64,000 bases of DNA from an uncultured Streptococcus sp. (GCF_905372115.1 NZ_CAJPNR010000002.1:1-64000), one strand, 5' to 3'. Positions 9,116-17,992 are shown, counted from the stretch's first letter. Made by a program: numbers and translations. The notes: generated from the sequence alone by a model not told the origin.

Positions 9116-9975
9116 GTGTTAATGGCCCCTTTCTCTCTCAATAAGGCGGCTAAGGCCTCCGCCTGACTTTTTTCTCCTACAAGAGCAATGACACAGCCGC
9201 CCAGACCGCCGCCGCTCATTTTAGCTCCCAAAGCTCCATTTTCAAGAGCTGCCGCTACCAGCTTATCTGCTTTCTGGCAAGAAACCCCTAGCTTAGCTAG
9301 CTTCTCGTGAGCCTTGGTCATAGCTTGACCCATTGTCATCAGGTCCTTGATAGAAATAGCCTTCTCAAGGATTTTCGTTAAATTCCCCAATTCCTGCAGC
9401 AAAGGCAGAGCCTTTTGACCCTGACTTTCTACAGCACGGATAGCTTCGCGGGTATGACCGTGAATGCCCGTATCTGCAATGACTAAAAAGGCATCCAAAT
9501 CCAGCTCAATTTCACTGAAACCGAAATTGCGGATAAACTTAATAGCTACATCACTGAGGCAGGTCTTGGCATCAAGGCCGCTGGGATTCATATGGGCAAT
9601 CATCTCAGCCCGATTGGCTAGAATCTCCAGTATCTGGTCATCCAGTTCTTCCTCAAAGTAGTCAAAGACAGCCCGAATAGCCGCAATACTAACTGCGGCT
9701 GAAGAACCCATTCCCCTCTTCTCAGGGACCATAGACTCCACCTGACAGCGAATCTTAGATCCCTGCCGACCGAGATGTTCCAGACAGGCAAAAACAGCCA
9801 TAGACAGCGTGTCCTCGGCGTAGAGGGTCCAGGCCCGCTCAGACGGAAAGACCTGACAGGTCACTTCGATACGATTAAGAGGCAGGGAAATGGCCGGATA
9901 GCCATAGACAACCGAATGCTCTCCCATTAAAATAATTTTACTGTGTGCCTTGCCGACACCGATTTCTTTTGTCAT
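9097..9975 (-). CDS. mvaK1: Mevalonate kinase
   Basis: Phosphorylates mevalonate at C5 with ATP; first gene of the lower mevalonate operon. The 292 residues contain GHMP kinase motif 1 (KIILMGEHSVVYGYPA), motif 2 (KRGMGSSAAVSI, the ATP loop) and motif 3 (KMSGGGLGGCVIAL). The gene overlaps mvaD by 19 bp. Streptococcal enzymes of this family are known to be feedback-inhibited by diphosphomevalonate; that is family knowledge, not visible here. No clear sigma-70 promoter could be assigned in the AT-rich 150 bp upstream. Confidence 0.96.
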   Translation of the reverse strand: MTKEIGVGKAHSKIILMGEHSVVYGYPAISLPLNRIEVTCQVFPSERAWTLYAEDTLSMAVFACLEHLGRQGSKIRCQVESMVPEKRGMGSSAAVSIAAIRAVFDYFEEELDDQILEILANRAEMIAHMNPSGLDAKTCLSDVAIKFIRNFGFSEIELDLDAFLVIADTGIHGHTREAIRAVESQGQKALPLLQELGNLTKILEKAISIKDLMTMGQAMTKAHEKLAKLGVSCQKADKLVAAALENGALGAKMSGGGLGGCVIALVGEKSQAEALAALLREKGAINTWIESL

Positions 9976-10095
9976 AGTCTTCTCTTGTCTGTAGATTCTC
10001 TCTATCTTATTTTAATATACTTTGGCAAAAAAAGCGATTTTTATTAAGAGAAAATCACTGGGGCTAGAGACCGATATTTATATAGGCAGACATGA

Positions 10096-10125
10096 TAAAA
10101 CTCCGGGGCATGCAGCCGGAGTCTT
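10096..10125 (-). terminator. Terminator of the cppA/serine-hydrolase operon
   Basis: ACTCCGG / CCGGAGT stem (10100-10106 with 10116-10122) with a 9-nt loop and a short T run on the minus strand. It directly follows the stop codon at 10126. Confidence 0.7.
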
Positions 10126-11061
10126 TTAAAGTTCTTTTCTTATCAGATCCATCAGCTGGTTCCGATCCAAGATCCATTGAGCCCGCTCGTCTTTTTCATA
10201 GGTCCGGTTGGATAGGAAAATAGCCGCCTTTTGCCCCTTGCGATTATACATGATAAAGGTTCCCGTGTAGCCAGTGTGATCCAGCCAGCTGCCCTCTAGA
10301 TTCCAGGCTAGACTTCGTCTTTTGCCTGGCTCCTTGGAAAAATTCTGGATCAGATGGTCCGCAAAATCATCCTGCAGATAATGTTCCAGAAATATTTCCA
10401 AATCCCTGAGAGTTGAAAATAAGCCAGCACTGCCAGCATGGACTCCCAACACACGCGCCTTGGGATCATGAACCTGACCATCCTGGACACCGCGAACGGT
10501 CGGCACAGCTCCTGGAACTGATCCAAAACCTGTCTCAGTCAAACCCCAAGGCTGGAAAATCTGACTTTGAAAAATCTGATCCAAAGACTGACCGTAGATT
10601 TCTTCAAACATAAAGCCCAAGAGCAGAAAATTCACATCCGTATAGCGGAAGGTCTTATCTTCAAGCACTGTCAAATGATTGAGCGCTTCTTTCAACTCGG
10701 GAGCTGTCAGCTGATCACGATTGGGAATAAAGGGATCCAGCCCAGATGTGTGGGTCAAGAGCTGACGCAAGGTCACATCTTCTCGATGGAAGGCCGGATA
10801 GTAATGCTGCAAGGGCAAATCCAGCTCCAGCTTGCCCTGCTCATACAAAAAGGCTGCCAGAGTGCCAACTCCGACCACCTTGCTGACACTAGCCAAGTCA
10901 TAGACCAAACCCGCTTGAGTGGCCTTTTTTTCTTGCGGATCTGCTAGGCCAAAGTAGAATTCCTGCCACCGGCCAGCTTGATACAAGGCCAGACTAGCAC
11001 CGGGATAGATACCGTCTTTCAGCTGTTCTTGGATTTTACTGATGATTTTTTCTAGAGTCAT
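10126..11061 (-). CDS. Class C beta-lactamase-family serine hydrolase
   Basis: Penicillin-recognition fold protein of 311 residues. The catalytic SxxK motif reads SVSK (about residues 58-61), the YxN equivalent is in YTDVN (about 140-144), and a C-terminal HTGYTG replaces KTG, as in the esterase/DD-peptidase-like branch of class C relatives. No signal peptide or membrane anchor is visible, so a cytoplasmic esterase or peptidase role is as likely as cell-wall work; the substrate is unknown and antibiotic resistance should not be assumed. It overlaps cppA by 4 bp (ATGA), so both are co-translated. Confidence 0.8.
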   Translation of the reverse strand: MTLEKIISKIQEQLKDGIYPGASLALYQAGRWQEFYFGLADPQEKKATQAGLVYDLASVSKVVGVGTLAAFLYEQGKLELDLPLQHYYPAFHREDVTLRQLLTHTSGLDPFIPNRDQLTAPELKEALNHLTVLEDKTFRYTDVNFLLLGFMFEEIYGQSLDQIFQSQIFQPWGLTETGFGSVPGAVPTVRGVQDGQVHDPKARVLGVHAGSAGLFSTLRDLEIFLEHYLQDDFADHLIQNFSKEPGKRRSLAWNLEGSWLDHTGYTGTFIMYNRKGQKAAIFLSNRTYEKDERAQWILDRNQLMDLIRKEL

Positions 11062-11792
11062 GCTTCAAACCACAATTCAATCTTGCTAGAATCCTGACTC
11101 AGCAGGAACTTATCCGACTTGGGTACAAAGACCCCCTGCCCTTCAAAGACAGGACGCAGAGAAGCTGTTTCTAAACGATTGACCTGAGCTTTGAGCATGG
11201 TCAAGTCCCAAGTTAGGGCATTGTCTGCCTGCAAGTCTTGTCCCTCTGCTTCTGTAAAGGTCAGAAAATCCAGCGCATGTTCAATCTTGCTGTAAAATTC
11301 TTGGGCTGCATTGGCATCAGGTACACGAATTTCTACCGTCTCTATCTCAAATTGGCTAAGACCGATGAAGTCCTCTTGCTTTTCAAATTCAGGCGCTGCC
11401 GTGACTTCTTGAAGATTTGCTCTATTCTCTTCTGCATGCAGGAGAACTAGGTCACCCTCTGGCGACAGGGCTTCAAAAGCATAGCCTTTCTCTCCTTGAT
11501 ACAGCTTTGTCCAAGCAGGCTTTTGAGCCAATAGCGACTCGATTTCTTTAGCATCTGCAACCTTGACAACGATTCTGGCTAATTTTTTAGGGCCTTTAAC
11601 TCGCCGAGACCGCATACTGGGTGATTCTTCCAGCTGCAGTTTCTCTGTCTTAGTCTGATCTCCTAAAGACAGAAAAGCAGCTTCCTCTAAAAGGGGCTTC
11701 ATACCCAGCTGATTTACAAAAAATTCTTGATTTAAATGACGATTATTGATTTTTAATACAGGGATAATTCTAATAATATGATTCGCGCTCAT
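11058..11792 (-). CDS. cppA: CppA family protein (glyoxalase-fold, putative C3-degrading proteinase)
   Basis: Protein of 244 residues resembling streptococcal CppA, a family named for a pneumococcal product reported to degrade complement C3. The sequence looks like two vicinal-oxygen-chelate (glyoxalase-like) halves: residues 1-120, with the conserved segment LEESPSMRSRRVKGPKKL (about 55-72), and a second half from about 145, with ETVEIRVPDANAAQEFY. No signal peptide is seen, which sits poorly with an extracellular protease role. It is co-translated with the downstream serine hydrolase. The family assignment is fairly firm; the enzymatic activity is not. Confidence 0.78.
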   Translation of the reverse strand: MSANHIIRIIPVLKINNRHLNQEFFVNQLGMKPLLEEAAFLSLGDQTKTEKLQLEESPSMRSRRVKGPKKLARIVVKVADAKEIESLLAQKPAWTKLYQGEKGYAFEALSPEGDLVLLHAEENRANLQEVTAAPEFEKQEDFIGLSQFEIETVEIRVPDANAAQEFYSKIEHALDFLTFTEAEGQDLQADNALTWDLTMLKAQVNRLETASLRPVFEGQGVFVPKSDKFLLSQDSSKIELWFEA

Positions 11793-11887
11793 AATTCCTC
11801 CAAACCATTTTATTGTAATGGATTTTCATCTTTTTGACAAGAAATTATGCGCAAATAAACAATTTTTAAAACAAGAAGGCCTTGGAT

Positions 11888-13171
11888 TTATTGGTAAACG
11901 GTCTGAGCAATGACCAAGCCTCTAGCGGACTCAAACTCGTACTGCAGATAGGACTGGTAGGTACCGGGCGCGATAATACCACGAATATCCAGAATATCTG
12001 TCCCTGCCTGCCCAATAATCGAATCTGCTAGTAGGCAACAGTTGGTCGATAGGACAAAATACGTCTTGAAACGACTGGTTTTAAACTTATATAGCTGCGC
12101 TCCTAGTTCATGCTTCAACTTGTAGGAGTATGTTGGCTGGCCATTTTTCAGTTCCGCTGGCGGCTCCCATTCTACCAACAGCTGATCAATTTCAGCCAGG
12201 CGCTTCTCAACCGCCTCCTTCTCCTTATCCGTCAAAGCCAAAGAATAACCAAAAAGTGTTTTCTTGCTTTCTTTTTTGCAAAGCTCAATATAGGCGTCTT
12301 TAGGAACCTTGAAGAGAACACCATCTCCAATCATGCCCTTGCATCGCTCAGAAAAAACATCATAGCTGCCATAAGAAATCACTTGTCCCTGATAGCAAAT
12401 ATCTACATGACCAATGCCCCCTAATAAACTTGTCTTTGAAGTATGGACCAAGACCTCTAAGTCCGCCTTTTTCTCTCTATTCTTAACAAGACTATAAACA
12501 TTTTTACGATCAGAAGCTGCATCTCCCTGAATCAGTCGATTAAAGCGCTCTAGATTTTCTACTGGAATAAAGGCTGCAAAAATAATAGGTAGGTTAATAC
12601 GAATTTGCCTACGCAGCCGATGTTTTTCACGGTCATTGTCGAAAAAGAGGCCATCCCGGATATTGGACATTCCCAGCATCATCAAATAGATTCCCAAAAT
12701 CAAAAACTGTAAGTGTCCGTCGGTCGCAGGCGAAAGAATACTGGTCAGCCCAATCCCACCATAGAGAATGGTATCAAATAGATAGCGCAAACCTCCCTTG
12801 ACATGATTTTGCCGATAAAGCAGATAGGTCATTCCGTAAATACCGGCAGTCAAGAGCTGGTAGCTACCCAAACTAATAATCACAATATTGACAGGCACAT
12901 CACTGATTCGGTTGAGCCAGCTGATACCCATGGCGACTGCAATCTGAAGCAGACTATGCCAGACAGCCCCTTCTTTCTTGCGCGTAAAAACATGAAGAAC
13001 AATATTTACCAAGCCAACAACTGTCAGATAAAGCGAAATAAAATCGAAGGCCAGCTTGGTAAATCTGAAGCCATTGACAATGATAATCAGGCCAAAAACA
13101 AGGGCTAAAAAACCAAAGAGTAAGGTTCTGCGGCCACTGACCTTATGAAATTTTGATACTTGCATCTCCAT
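11888..13171 (-). CDS. DUF308-type membrane protein with C-terminal permuted papain-like (NlpC/P60-like) domain
   Basis: Protein of 427 residues in two parts. Residues about 15-190 hold roughly six hydrophobic helices resembling the HdeD/DUF308 short-repeat membrane family. Residues about 200-427 are soluble and contain, in order, GGIGHVDICYQGQVISYGSYD (about residues 250-270) and STNCCLLADSIIG (about 375-387). A histidine strand followed much later by an NC helix start is the order found in circularly permuted papain-like enzymes (YiiX/LRAT type), so a membrane-tethered thiol hydrolase or acyltransferase is suggested. This is my inference from motifs. No operon partner: it is flanked by gla on the same strand behind a terminator and by cppA. 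Confidence 0.6.
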   Translation of the reverse strand: MEMQVSKFHKVSGRRTLLFGFLALVFGLIIIVNGFRFTKLAFDFISLYLTVVGLVNIVLHVFTRKKEGAVWHSLLQIAVAMGISWLNRISDVPVNIVIISLGSYQLLTAGIYGMTYLLYRQNHVKGGLRYLFDTILYGGIGLTSILSPATDGHLQFLILGIYLMMLGMSNIRDGLFFDNDREKHRLRRQIRINLPIIFAAFIPVENLERFNRLIQGDAASDRKNVYSLVKNREKKADLEVLVHTSKTSLLGGIGHVDICYQGQVISYGSYDVFSERCKGMIGDGVLFKVPKDAYIELCKKESKKTLFGYSLALTDKEKEAVEKRLAEIDQLLVEWEPPAELKNGQPTYSYKLKHELGAQLYKFKTSRFKTYFVLSTNCCLLADSIIGQAGTDILDIRGIIAPGTYQSYLQYEFESARGLVIAQTVYQ

Positions 13172-13192
13172 CTTTACCTCTTCTATCGTTCG

Positions 13193-13222
13193 AAAAAAGA
13201 GTTGGGGAAATCCCCCAACTCT
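13193..13222 (-). terminator. Terminator of gla
   Basis: The stem AGAGTTGGGG / CCCCAACTCT (13198-13207 with 13213-13222) has a short loop and is followed by six T residues on the minus strand, 13 bp after the gla stop. Confidence 0.88.
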
Positions 13223-13234
13223 GATCTTATGTGC

Positions 13235-14098
13235 TTATCCGTAGATTGTTTTAAACAAGAGGACTGCTGTGATACCTGCAAGAATCGGTGCCACAACTGG
13301 AACCCAAGAATACCACCATTTTGAATCGCCCTTGTGTTTGCCCAAAACAGATTCTGGCAGGATGAAGTGGAGGATACGAGGTCCAAGGTCACGAGCTGGG
13401 TTCAGTCCTGGTCCAGTAGGGCCTCCTAGAGAGGTTACCAAAGCCATTACCAAGAAACCAAGTGCCAAGTGAGCGACTGAAAGACCAGCTGCAGTATGCG
13501 GAGCCACTTGTGCTTTCACTGCTGCATCTGTCAACTGCTGACCAGATTGCTCAATAAATGGTTTCAAATATTGTAACGCTTCTGCCCCAAAGAAGTTCTT
13601 AGTTAAGCCTAGAGCAGCAAAGAAAAGAACAAAAGAACCAACAAATTCATTGATAAAACCATTGAACAAGGCTGCTTTACGTGATTCAGGTGTGCCATGG
13701 TCTAGGCTAGAGATAGTAGAGAAAGTACCTAAGATATTGTTAGGATTTTCTGTTTTCAGATAGTAAGGACGGTGGGTCGCAACGACCAAGGCCTGTCCGA
13801 AGATAGCTCCCAAAATCTGCGCTGCAATGTATGGCGCAACCTGTGCCCAAGGGAAATAACCGCTGACAGCAAGTCCCAAAGTAAAGGCAGGGTTGATATG
13901 GTTACCGGACACATTACCAAACATCAAAGCTGGAATCATAACCCCCATACCGTATCCGACAGCGATGACTAACCAACCGCTCTGGTGTCCCTTAGTTCCT
14001 TTTAATTCAACGTTGGCAACAGCTCCGTTCCCCAAGACAATGAGGATAGCTGTTCCTAAAAATTCTGTGGCGTATTTAACGACCCATTCGAAATCCAT
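13235..14098 (-). CDS. gla: Aquaglyceroporin (glycerol/water channel, MIP family)
   Basis: Six-helix MIP channel of 287 residues with two half-helix loops carrying the NPA boxes: GNHINPAFTLG (about residues 66-76) and GLNPARDLGPR (about 237-247). The aspartate after the second NPA box (NPARD) is the usual mark of glycerol-permeable members. It is divergent from pepX, the same arrangement known for the lactococcal Gla channel, so that name is used; a plain glpF label would also fit. An AAGGAG site lies 9 nt before the ATG. Confidence 0.88.
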   Translation of the reverse strand: MDFEWVVKYATEFLGTAILIVLGNGAVANVELKGTKGHQSGWLVIAVGYGMGVMIPALMFGNVSGNHINPAFTLGLAVSGYFPWAQVAPYIAAQILGAIFGQALVVATHRPYYLKTENPNNILGTFSTISSLDHGTPESRKAALFNGFINEFVGSFVLFFAALGLTKNFFGAEALQYLKPFIEQSGQQLTDAAVKAQVAPHTAAGLSVAHLALGFLVMALVTSLGGPTGPGLNPARDLGPRILHFILPESVLGKHKGDSKWWYSWVPVVAPILAGITAVLLFKTIYG

Positions 14099-14123
14099 TT
14101 AGTGATACTCCTTAAATATTTTT

Positions 14124-14152
14124 TAGACAAACTCTATTTTATCAAGTATAAT
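14124..14152 (+). promoter_or_regulatory. Sigma-70-type promoter of pepX
   Basis: TAGACA (14124-14129), a 17-bp spacer, and TATAAT (14147-14152). Confidence 0.75.
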
Positions 14153-14202
14153 GGATAATGTAAAGGTCATTTTTTATAAAAATAAGAAAAAGAGGGAAGA
14201 AT

Positions 14203-16491
14203 ATGCGTTTTAATCAGTATAGTTATGTAAGAACGAAACGGGAAAATATGTTGATAGAATTAGCTGAATTAGGCTTTTTTTATGACAGCAATCGCTCTGA
14301 TAAGGAAAATCTTGAAGATTTTCTCCGCACCAGCTTTTTCACTTATAAAAATACAGATTATCTCTTAAAATCCTGGGCTGCTGATAGCCAAACAGACCTG
14401 CTGAGCTTTTGCCAGTCTGACAGAGAACTGACAGCACCTGTCTTTTATACTGTGGCCTTTCAGCTGCTTGAGTTCTTACCCTTTATTGATTTTACAGATG
14501 TTGAGGCCTTTCGCAAAGAAACAGGCTTTCCCATTACATTTGGAGACTTGTTGGAAAATCTCTACCAACTGCTCAACACTCGGACAAAAAATGGTAATTT
14601 GCTGATTGATAAGCTAGTCAGCGAGGGTTTGATTCCTGAGGACAATACCCACCACTACTTCAACGGTAAGAGCTTGGCAACCTTTTCCAGCCATGATGCT
14701 ATCCGAGAGGTGGTTTATGTGGAATCACGCGTGGATACTGATCGAGACGGTTGTCCGGACCTCATCAAGGTCAGCATTATCCGGCCCCGCTATCAAGGAC
14801 AAATTCCTGCAGTTATGACCGCTTCTCCTTATCATCAAGGAACCAATGACCCCGCCAGTGACAAGGCTCTCCATGATATGAATGTGGACTTAGTAAAAAA
14901 AGAACCCCATCAAATCACAGTCCAAGATCCTGAGCTCAAATTGCTCCAACTGGATTCGCTGGCTCCTGCCCAAGAAGTCTCTGAAGCCGAGGAAAAACTG
15001 GGTCATATCAGCACCTACACGCTCAATGATTACTTGCTGCCCCGCGGCTTTGCCAATCTCTATGTGTCTGGCGTAGGAACCAAAGACTCTGAAGGTCTGA
15101 TGACAAGCGGAGACTATCAGCAGATTGAGGCCTACAAGAATGTTATTGACTGGCTCAACGGCCGCTGCAGAGCCTTCACCGACCACACCCGCCAGCGGGA
15201 AATCAAGGCTACTTGGTCCAACGGAAAAGTGGCTACGACCGGTATCTCCTATCTAGGCACCATGTCCAACGGGCTGGCAACGACTGGCGTAGATGGGCTG
15301 GAAGTCATTATCGCCGAAGCTGGGATTTCTTCTTGGTACAACTACTACCGCGAAAACGGCCTTGTCACAAGTCCTGGCGGCTATCCAGGAGAGGATTTTG
15401 AATCCTTGACCGAACTGACCTACTCCCGCAATCTGAGAGCTGGTGACTACCTGCGCAACAACGACGCTTATCAGCGAAGCCTAGAGCAGCAGCGCAAAGA
15501 CCTAGACCGGCAAACCGGAGATTACAATCAATTTTGGCATGACCGCAACTACCTGCTCTACGCAGATAAGGTCAAGGCCGAAGTCGTCTTCACCCATGGC
15601 TCTCAAGACTGGAATGTCAAGCCTCTCCATGTCTATAATATGTTTCGGGCCTTACCGCCCCACATCAAAAAGCATCTTTTCTTCCATAACGGTGCCCATG
15701 TTTACATGAACAACTGGCAGTCCATCGACTTCCGTGAGTCTATCAATGCTCTGCTGAGCAAGAAACTGCTGGGATGTGAATCAGACTTCGAACTGCCAGC
15801 AGTCATTTGGCAGGACAATAGCCAAGCTCAAAGTTGGCTGACCTTGGAAGACTTCGGTGGACAAGAGCAGAATCTTCATCTCCAACTAGGCCAAGACTGC
15901 CAATCTATCCAAAATCAATATCCAGAAGAAGACTATAATCGTTTTGCCAAAAACTACCAAAGCTTTAAGACTGAGCTCTTTGACGGTAAGGTCAACCAGA
16001 TTACTCTGGACTGGACCTTGGAAAAGGACCTCTTTCTCAACGGAGCGAGCCAGCTCAATCTTCGCCTCAAATCCAGCACCAATAAGGGACTGATTTCTGC
16101 TCAATTGCTGGACTTCGGACCAGCTAAACGCCTCGCACCGATTCCTACGCCTATTGAGCCTAGAGTCATGGACAACGGCCGCTACTATATGCTAGACAAT
16201 CTGGTTGAACTCCCCCATACTGAAACGCCTCATCGCGTCATCACCAAAGGCTTCATCAACCTGCAAAACCGGACCAACCTACTGACTGTCGAAGAAGTCA
16301 CTCCTGACCAATGGCTGGAATTTTCCTTTGAACTGCAACCAACCATCTATAAAATAAAAAAAGGCGACCAACTGCGCCTCGTCCTCTACACTACAGACTT
16401 TGAGCATACCGTCCGTGATAAGACCGATTATCAGCTGACGGTAGATTTGGAGCAATCTAGTCTGGATTTGCCGACTATGACATTACTTTAA
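14203..16491 (+). CDS. pepX: Xaa-Pro dipeptidyl-peptidase
   Basis: Serine peptidase of the S15 family that removes Xaa-Pro dipeptides from the N-termini of proline-rich peptides, aiding amino-acid supply from host proteins. The 762-residue length is typical. The nucleophile region reads GISYLGTMSNG (catalytic serine at about residue 348), the acid/histidine region includes HGSQDWNVKP (about 466-475) and FHNGAHVYMN (about 496-505), and a C-terminal jelly-roll domain follows from about residue 560. There is no signal peptide, so it is cytoplasmic by sequence. It is monocistronic, between its own promoter and a bidirectional terminator. Confidence 0.95.
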   Translation: MRFNQYSYVRTKRENMLIELAELGFFYDSNRSDKENLEDFLRTSFFTYKNTDYLLKSWAADSQTDLLSFCQSDRELTAPVFYTVAFQLLEFLPFIDFTDVEAFRKETGFPITFGDLLENLYQLLNTRTKNGNLLIDKLVSEGLIPEDNTHHYFNGKSLATFSSHDAIREVVYVESRVDTDRDGCPDLIKVSIIRPRYQGQIPAVMTASPYHQGTNDPASDKALHDMNVDLVKKEPHQITVQDPELKLLQLDSLAPAQEVSEAEEKLGHISTYTLNDYLLPRGFANLYVSGVGTKDSEGLMTSGDYQQIEAYKNVIDWLNGRCRAFTDHTRQREIKATWSNGKVATTGISYLGTMSNGLATTGVDGLEVIIAEAGISSWYNYYRENGLVTSPGGYPGEDFESLTELTYSRNLRAGDYLRNNDAYQRSLEQQRKDLDRQTGDYNQFWHDRNYLLYADKVKAEVVFTHGSQDWNVKPLHVYNMFRALPPHIKKHLFFHNGAHVYMNNWQSIDFRESINALLSKKLLGCESDFELPAVIWQDNSQAQSWLTLEDFGGQEQNLHLQLGQDCQSIQNQYPEEDYNRFAKNYQSFKTELFDGKVNQITLDWTLEKDLFLNGASQLNLRLKSSTNKGLISAQLLDFGPAKRLAPIPTPIEPRVMDNGRYYMLDNLVELPHTETPHRVITKGFINLQNRTNLLTVEEVTPDQWLEFSFELQPTIYKIKKGDQLRLVLYTTDFEHTVRDKTDYQLTVDLEQSSLDLPTMTLL

Positions 16492-16499
16492 TAAAACCT

Positions 16500-16527
16500 A
16501 AAAGACGCTGAAATTCAGCGCTTTTTC
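16500..16527. terminator. Bidirectional terminator between pepX and the lipoprotein gene
   Basis: AAGACGCTGAA / TTCAGCGCTTT-type hairpin centred at 16513 with T runs on both strands, between convergent genes. Confidence 0.8.
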
Positions 16528-16529
16528 TT

Positions 16530-16943
16530 TTATCGTAGATTGAGATATTCCTCTGCATATTTTTTATAATCTGGCTTTTCCTTGCGGTTCATAGCAAAGA
16601 GCATACTGCCTGTGAGATAGTCATCGTCTGAATCAGGAATTAGCATAATAGCAATATTTTTATCTTTCTCAGGAAAGACGATAGAAAATGTTCCGCCATT
16701 ATCTTTCCGAGTCAGGCCATAATAACTCACCCCATTCTTAAAACCAACTGCATTTTGAGTGTACTCATACTCTTCTTCGTTGACAATGATAGTCTTGTCT
16801 TTTATTTCAATGGTCTTTTGTTCACCGCTAGCATCCTGTACATTCCATTTTCCCTGAATTTTGGGGCTGCCGCTGCAGCCAATTAGGATGAAGAGGGATG
16901 AGAGCACTACCAACAGCAAACCTTTTATCTTCTTGTTTTTCAA
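16530..16943 (-). CDS. Small secreted lipoprotein of unknown function
   Basis: Protein of 137 residues with a basic N-terminus, a hydrophobic stretch and the lipobox LIGC (cysteine at about residue 23), so it is probably lipid-anchored on the outer face of the membrane. The rest is a small charged domain beginning PKIQGKWNVQD, which resembles the short beta-rich, lipocalin-like extracellular domains common in streptococcal lipoproteins. I do not recognise a specific function. It converges on pepX and sits immediately before the ebfC promoter and mobile element on the opposite strand. Confidence 0.75.
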   Translation of the reverse strand: MKNKKIKGLLLVVLSSLFILIGCSGSPKIQGKWNVQDASGEQKTIEIKDKTIIVNEEEYEYTQNAVGFKNGVSYYGLTRKDNGGTFSIVFPEKDKNIAIMLIPDSDDDYLTGSMLFAMNRKEKPDYKKYAEEYLNLR

Positions 16944-17026
16944 GTTGTTTTCTCCTTGATATATAGATTCATGACCATTCTACTATAAATGCTAAATTTT
17001 TGTCAAACCTCTTAGAAATGTTCTTC

Positions 17027-17054
17027 TTGCCACTTTTCCAAAAAATGATATAAT
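17027..17054 (+). promoter_or_regulatory. Native ebfC promoter, now cut off from the gene
   Basis: TTGCCA (17027-17032), a 16-bp spacer and a perfect TATAAT (17049-17054), followed by a GAAAGGAAA ribosome site. It reads straight into the left junction of the integrated element, not into intact ebfC. Confidence 0.7.
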
Positions 17055-17110
17055 TTGAAGAGTGAAGATTACCGAGGGCTTAGCCCTTGCGAGAGAAAGG
17101 AAAGATAATC

Positions 17111-17128
17111 TTATGATGAACATGCAAA
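17111..17128 (+). repeat. attL: left copy of the 18-bp attachment repeat
   Basis: TTATGATGAACATGCAAA, identical to the right copy at 22925-22942. It covers the start codon region of ebfC. Confidence 0.85.
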
Positions 17129-17199
17129 ACTTGTTCCACGATTTTTTAAGTCTTGCAATCGTCAAAAATATTGATTTAAAGCCTTTCTTGATTCACTAA
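17113..17199 (+). pseudogene. Chimeric 28-codon ORF left at attL (ebfC start fused to element sequence)
   Basis: From the original ebfC start the frame reads MMNMQ and then element-derived codons (NLFHDFLSL...) to a TAA at 17197-17199. It keeps the native promoter and ribosome site of ebfC, so a short peptide is probably still made. It is best seen as an insertion remnant, although the peptide may be expressed. Transcription would stop at the hairpin 17272-17315. Confidence 0.7.
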
Positions 17200-17271
17200 A
17201 TTAAACTCAAATCACTTAAATTTATATCAATAAGACAAAAAATAGACAATGGTAGTATCTTCTTTGTATCG

Positions 17272-17315
17272 AAAAACTCTTCCTACAATTTAATGTAAGA
17301 AGAGTTTTCTTTTTG
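17272..17315. terminator. Bidirectional hairpin near the left end of the element
   Basis: GAAAAACTCTTC...TAC pairs with GTA.GAAGAGTTTTC around an 8-nt loop, with T-rich tracts on both sides. It ends the minus-strand cargo gene and also blocks read-through from the ebfC promoter. Confidence 0.75.
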
Positions 17316-17317
17316 TC

Positions 17318-17992
17318 CTACTCTAGATAGTTATCAAATCCGTTTCGAGTTTGAACAGATTTAATATACTGCTCTAAATTATCCCAATCTTCCCATTCAT
17401 CAGCAATCTTAAATAAATCCAATTCATCAACAATCTTAAATAAATCCAATCGTTCAGCTACTTGGCAAAACAATCTAAGATTATCTTCTGATTCAAAAAT
17501 TTTTTCAACCAGTGGTAGATGTTCAAGAACATCCGTAAGTAATTTTTCATTTTGAAGAAGCAACGGAAGAGCAAAGTGACGACTATTTGATTTCTTCATT
17601 CGGTCTAACAATTTAGGAAATTCTTTATTCTCAATCCTATGTTCAATAATATCCGTAACCTTATCCATAATTACTTTATCATTGTTTTGAATGCCCTCGT
17701 AAATTTTTTCACCTAATTCATTAAATAATTCATTATCAAAAATCGCATTATATGTTCTATCAGTGATAATTGTTTTTTTCGTAGAAGGATGTCCTTGATA
17801 GACTTTTTCCAGAGTTTTGTCACTTACTTCATTATCAATCATATCAGCTACGTATTCTAGGATAGCTTTATAACCTTTTTCTTCAGCTGATAGTTCTCGG
17901 AATTCTTTGAATTCTTCTAAATCTTCAACAAAGTTCAATGTAACGCACGCTAACAATAATTTTTCTTGTTGGTCAATAATATTTATAGACAT
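17318..17992 (-). CDS. Unknown cargo gene of the mobile element
   Basis: Predicted soluble acidic protein of 224 residues, mostly helical, rich in Glu, Asp, Leu and Lys. No signal peptide, membrane segment, nuclease or helix-turn-helix motif is seen and I do not recognise the family. Near the C-terminus a 27-bp tandem duplication (20-bp identical units at 17404-17423 and 17431-17450) repeats LDLFKI/LDLFKI in frame. It lies alone on the minus strand between the left end and the mobilisation genes, the usual place for accessory cargo. The start has a purine-rich stretch (GAGGTG) upstream. Confidence 0.6.
   Translation of the reverse strand: MSINIIDQQEKLLLACVTLNFVEDLEEFKEFRELSAEEKGYKAILEYVADMIDNEVSDKTLEKVYQGHPSTKKTIITDRTYNAIFDNELFNELGEKIYEGIQNNDKVIMDKVTDIIEHRIENKEFPKLLDRMKKSNSRHFALPLLLQNEKLLTDVLEHLPLVEKIFESEDNLRLFCQVAERLDLFKIVDELDLFKIADEWEDWDNLEQYIKSVQTRNGFDNYLE

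Noticed and set aside
10126..11061. Antibiotic-resistance beta-lactamase
   Set aside because: No signal peptide, HTG instead of KTG, and cppA co-translation; only the fold is shared.
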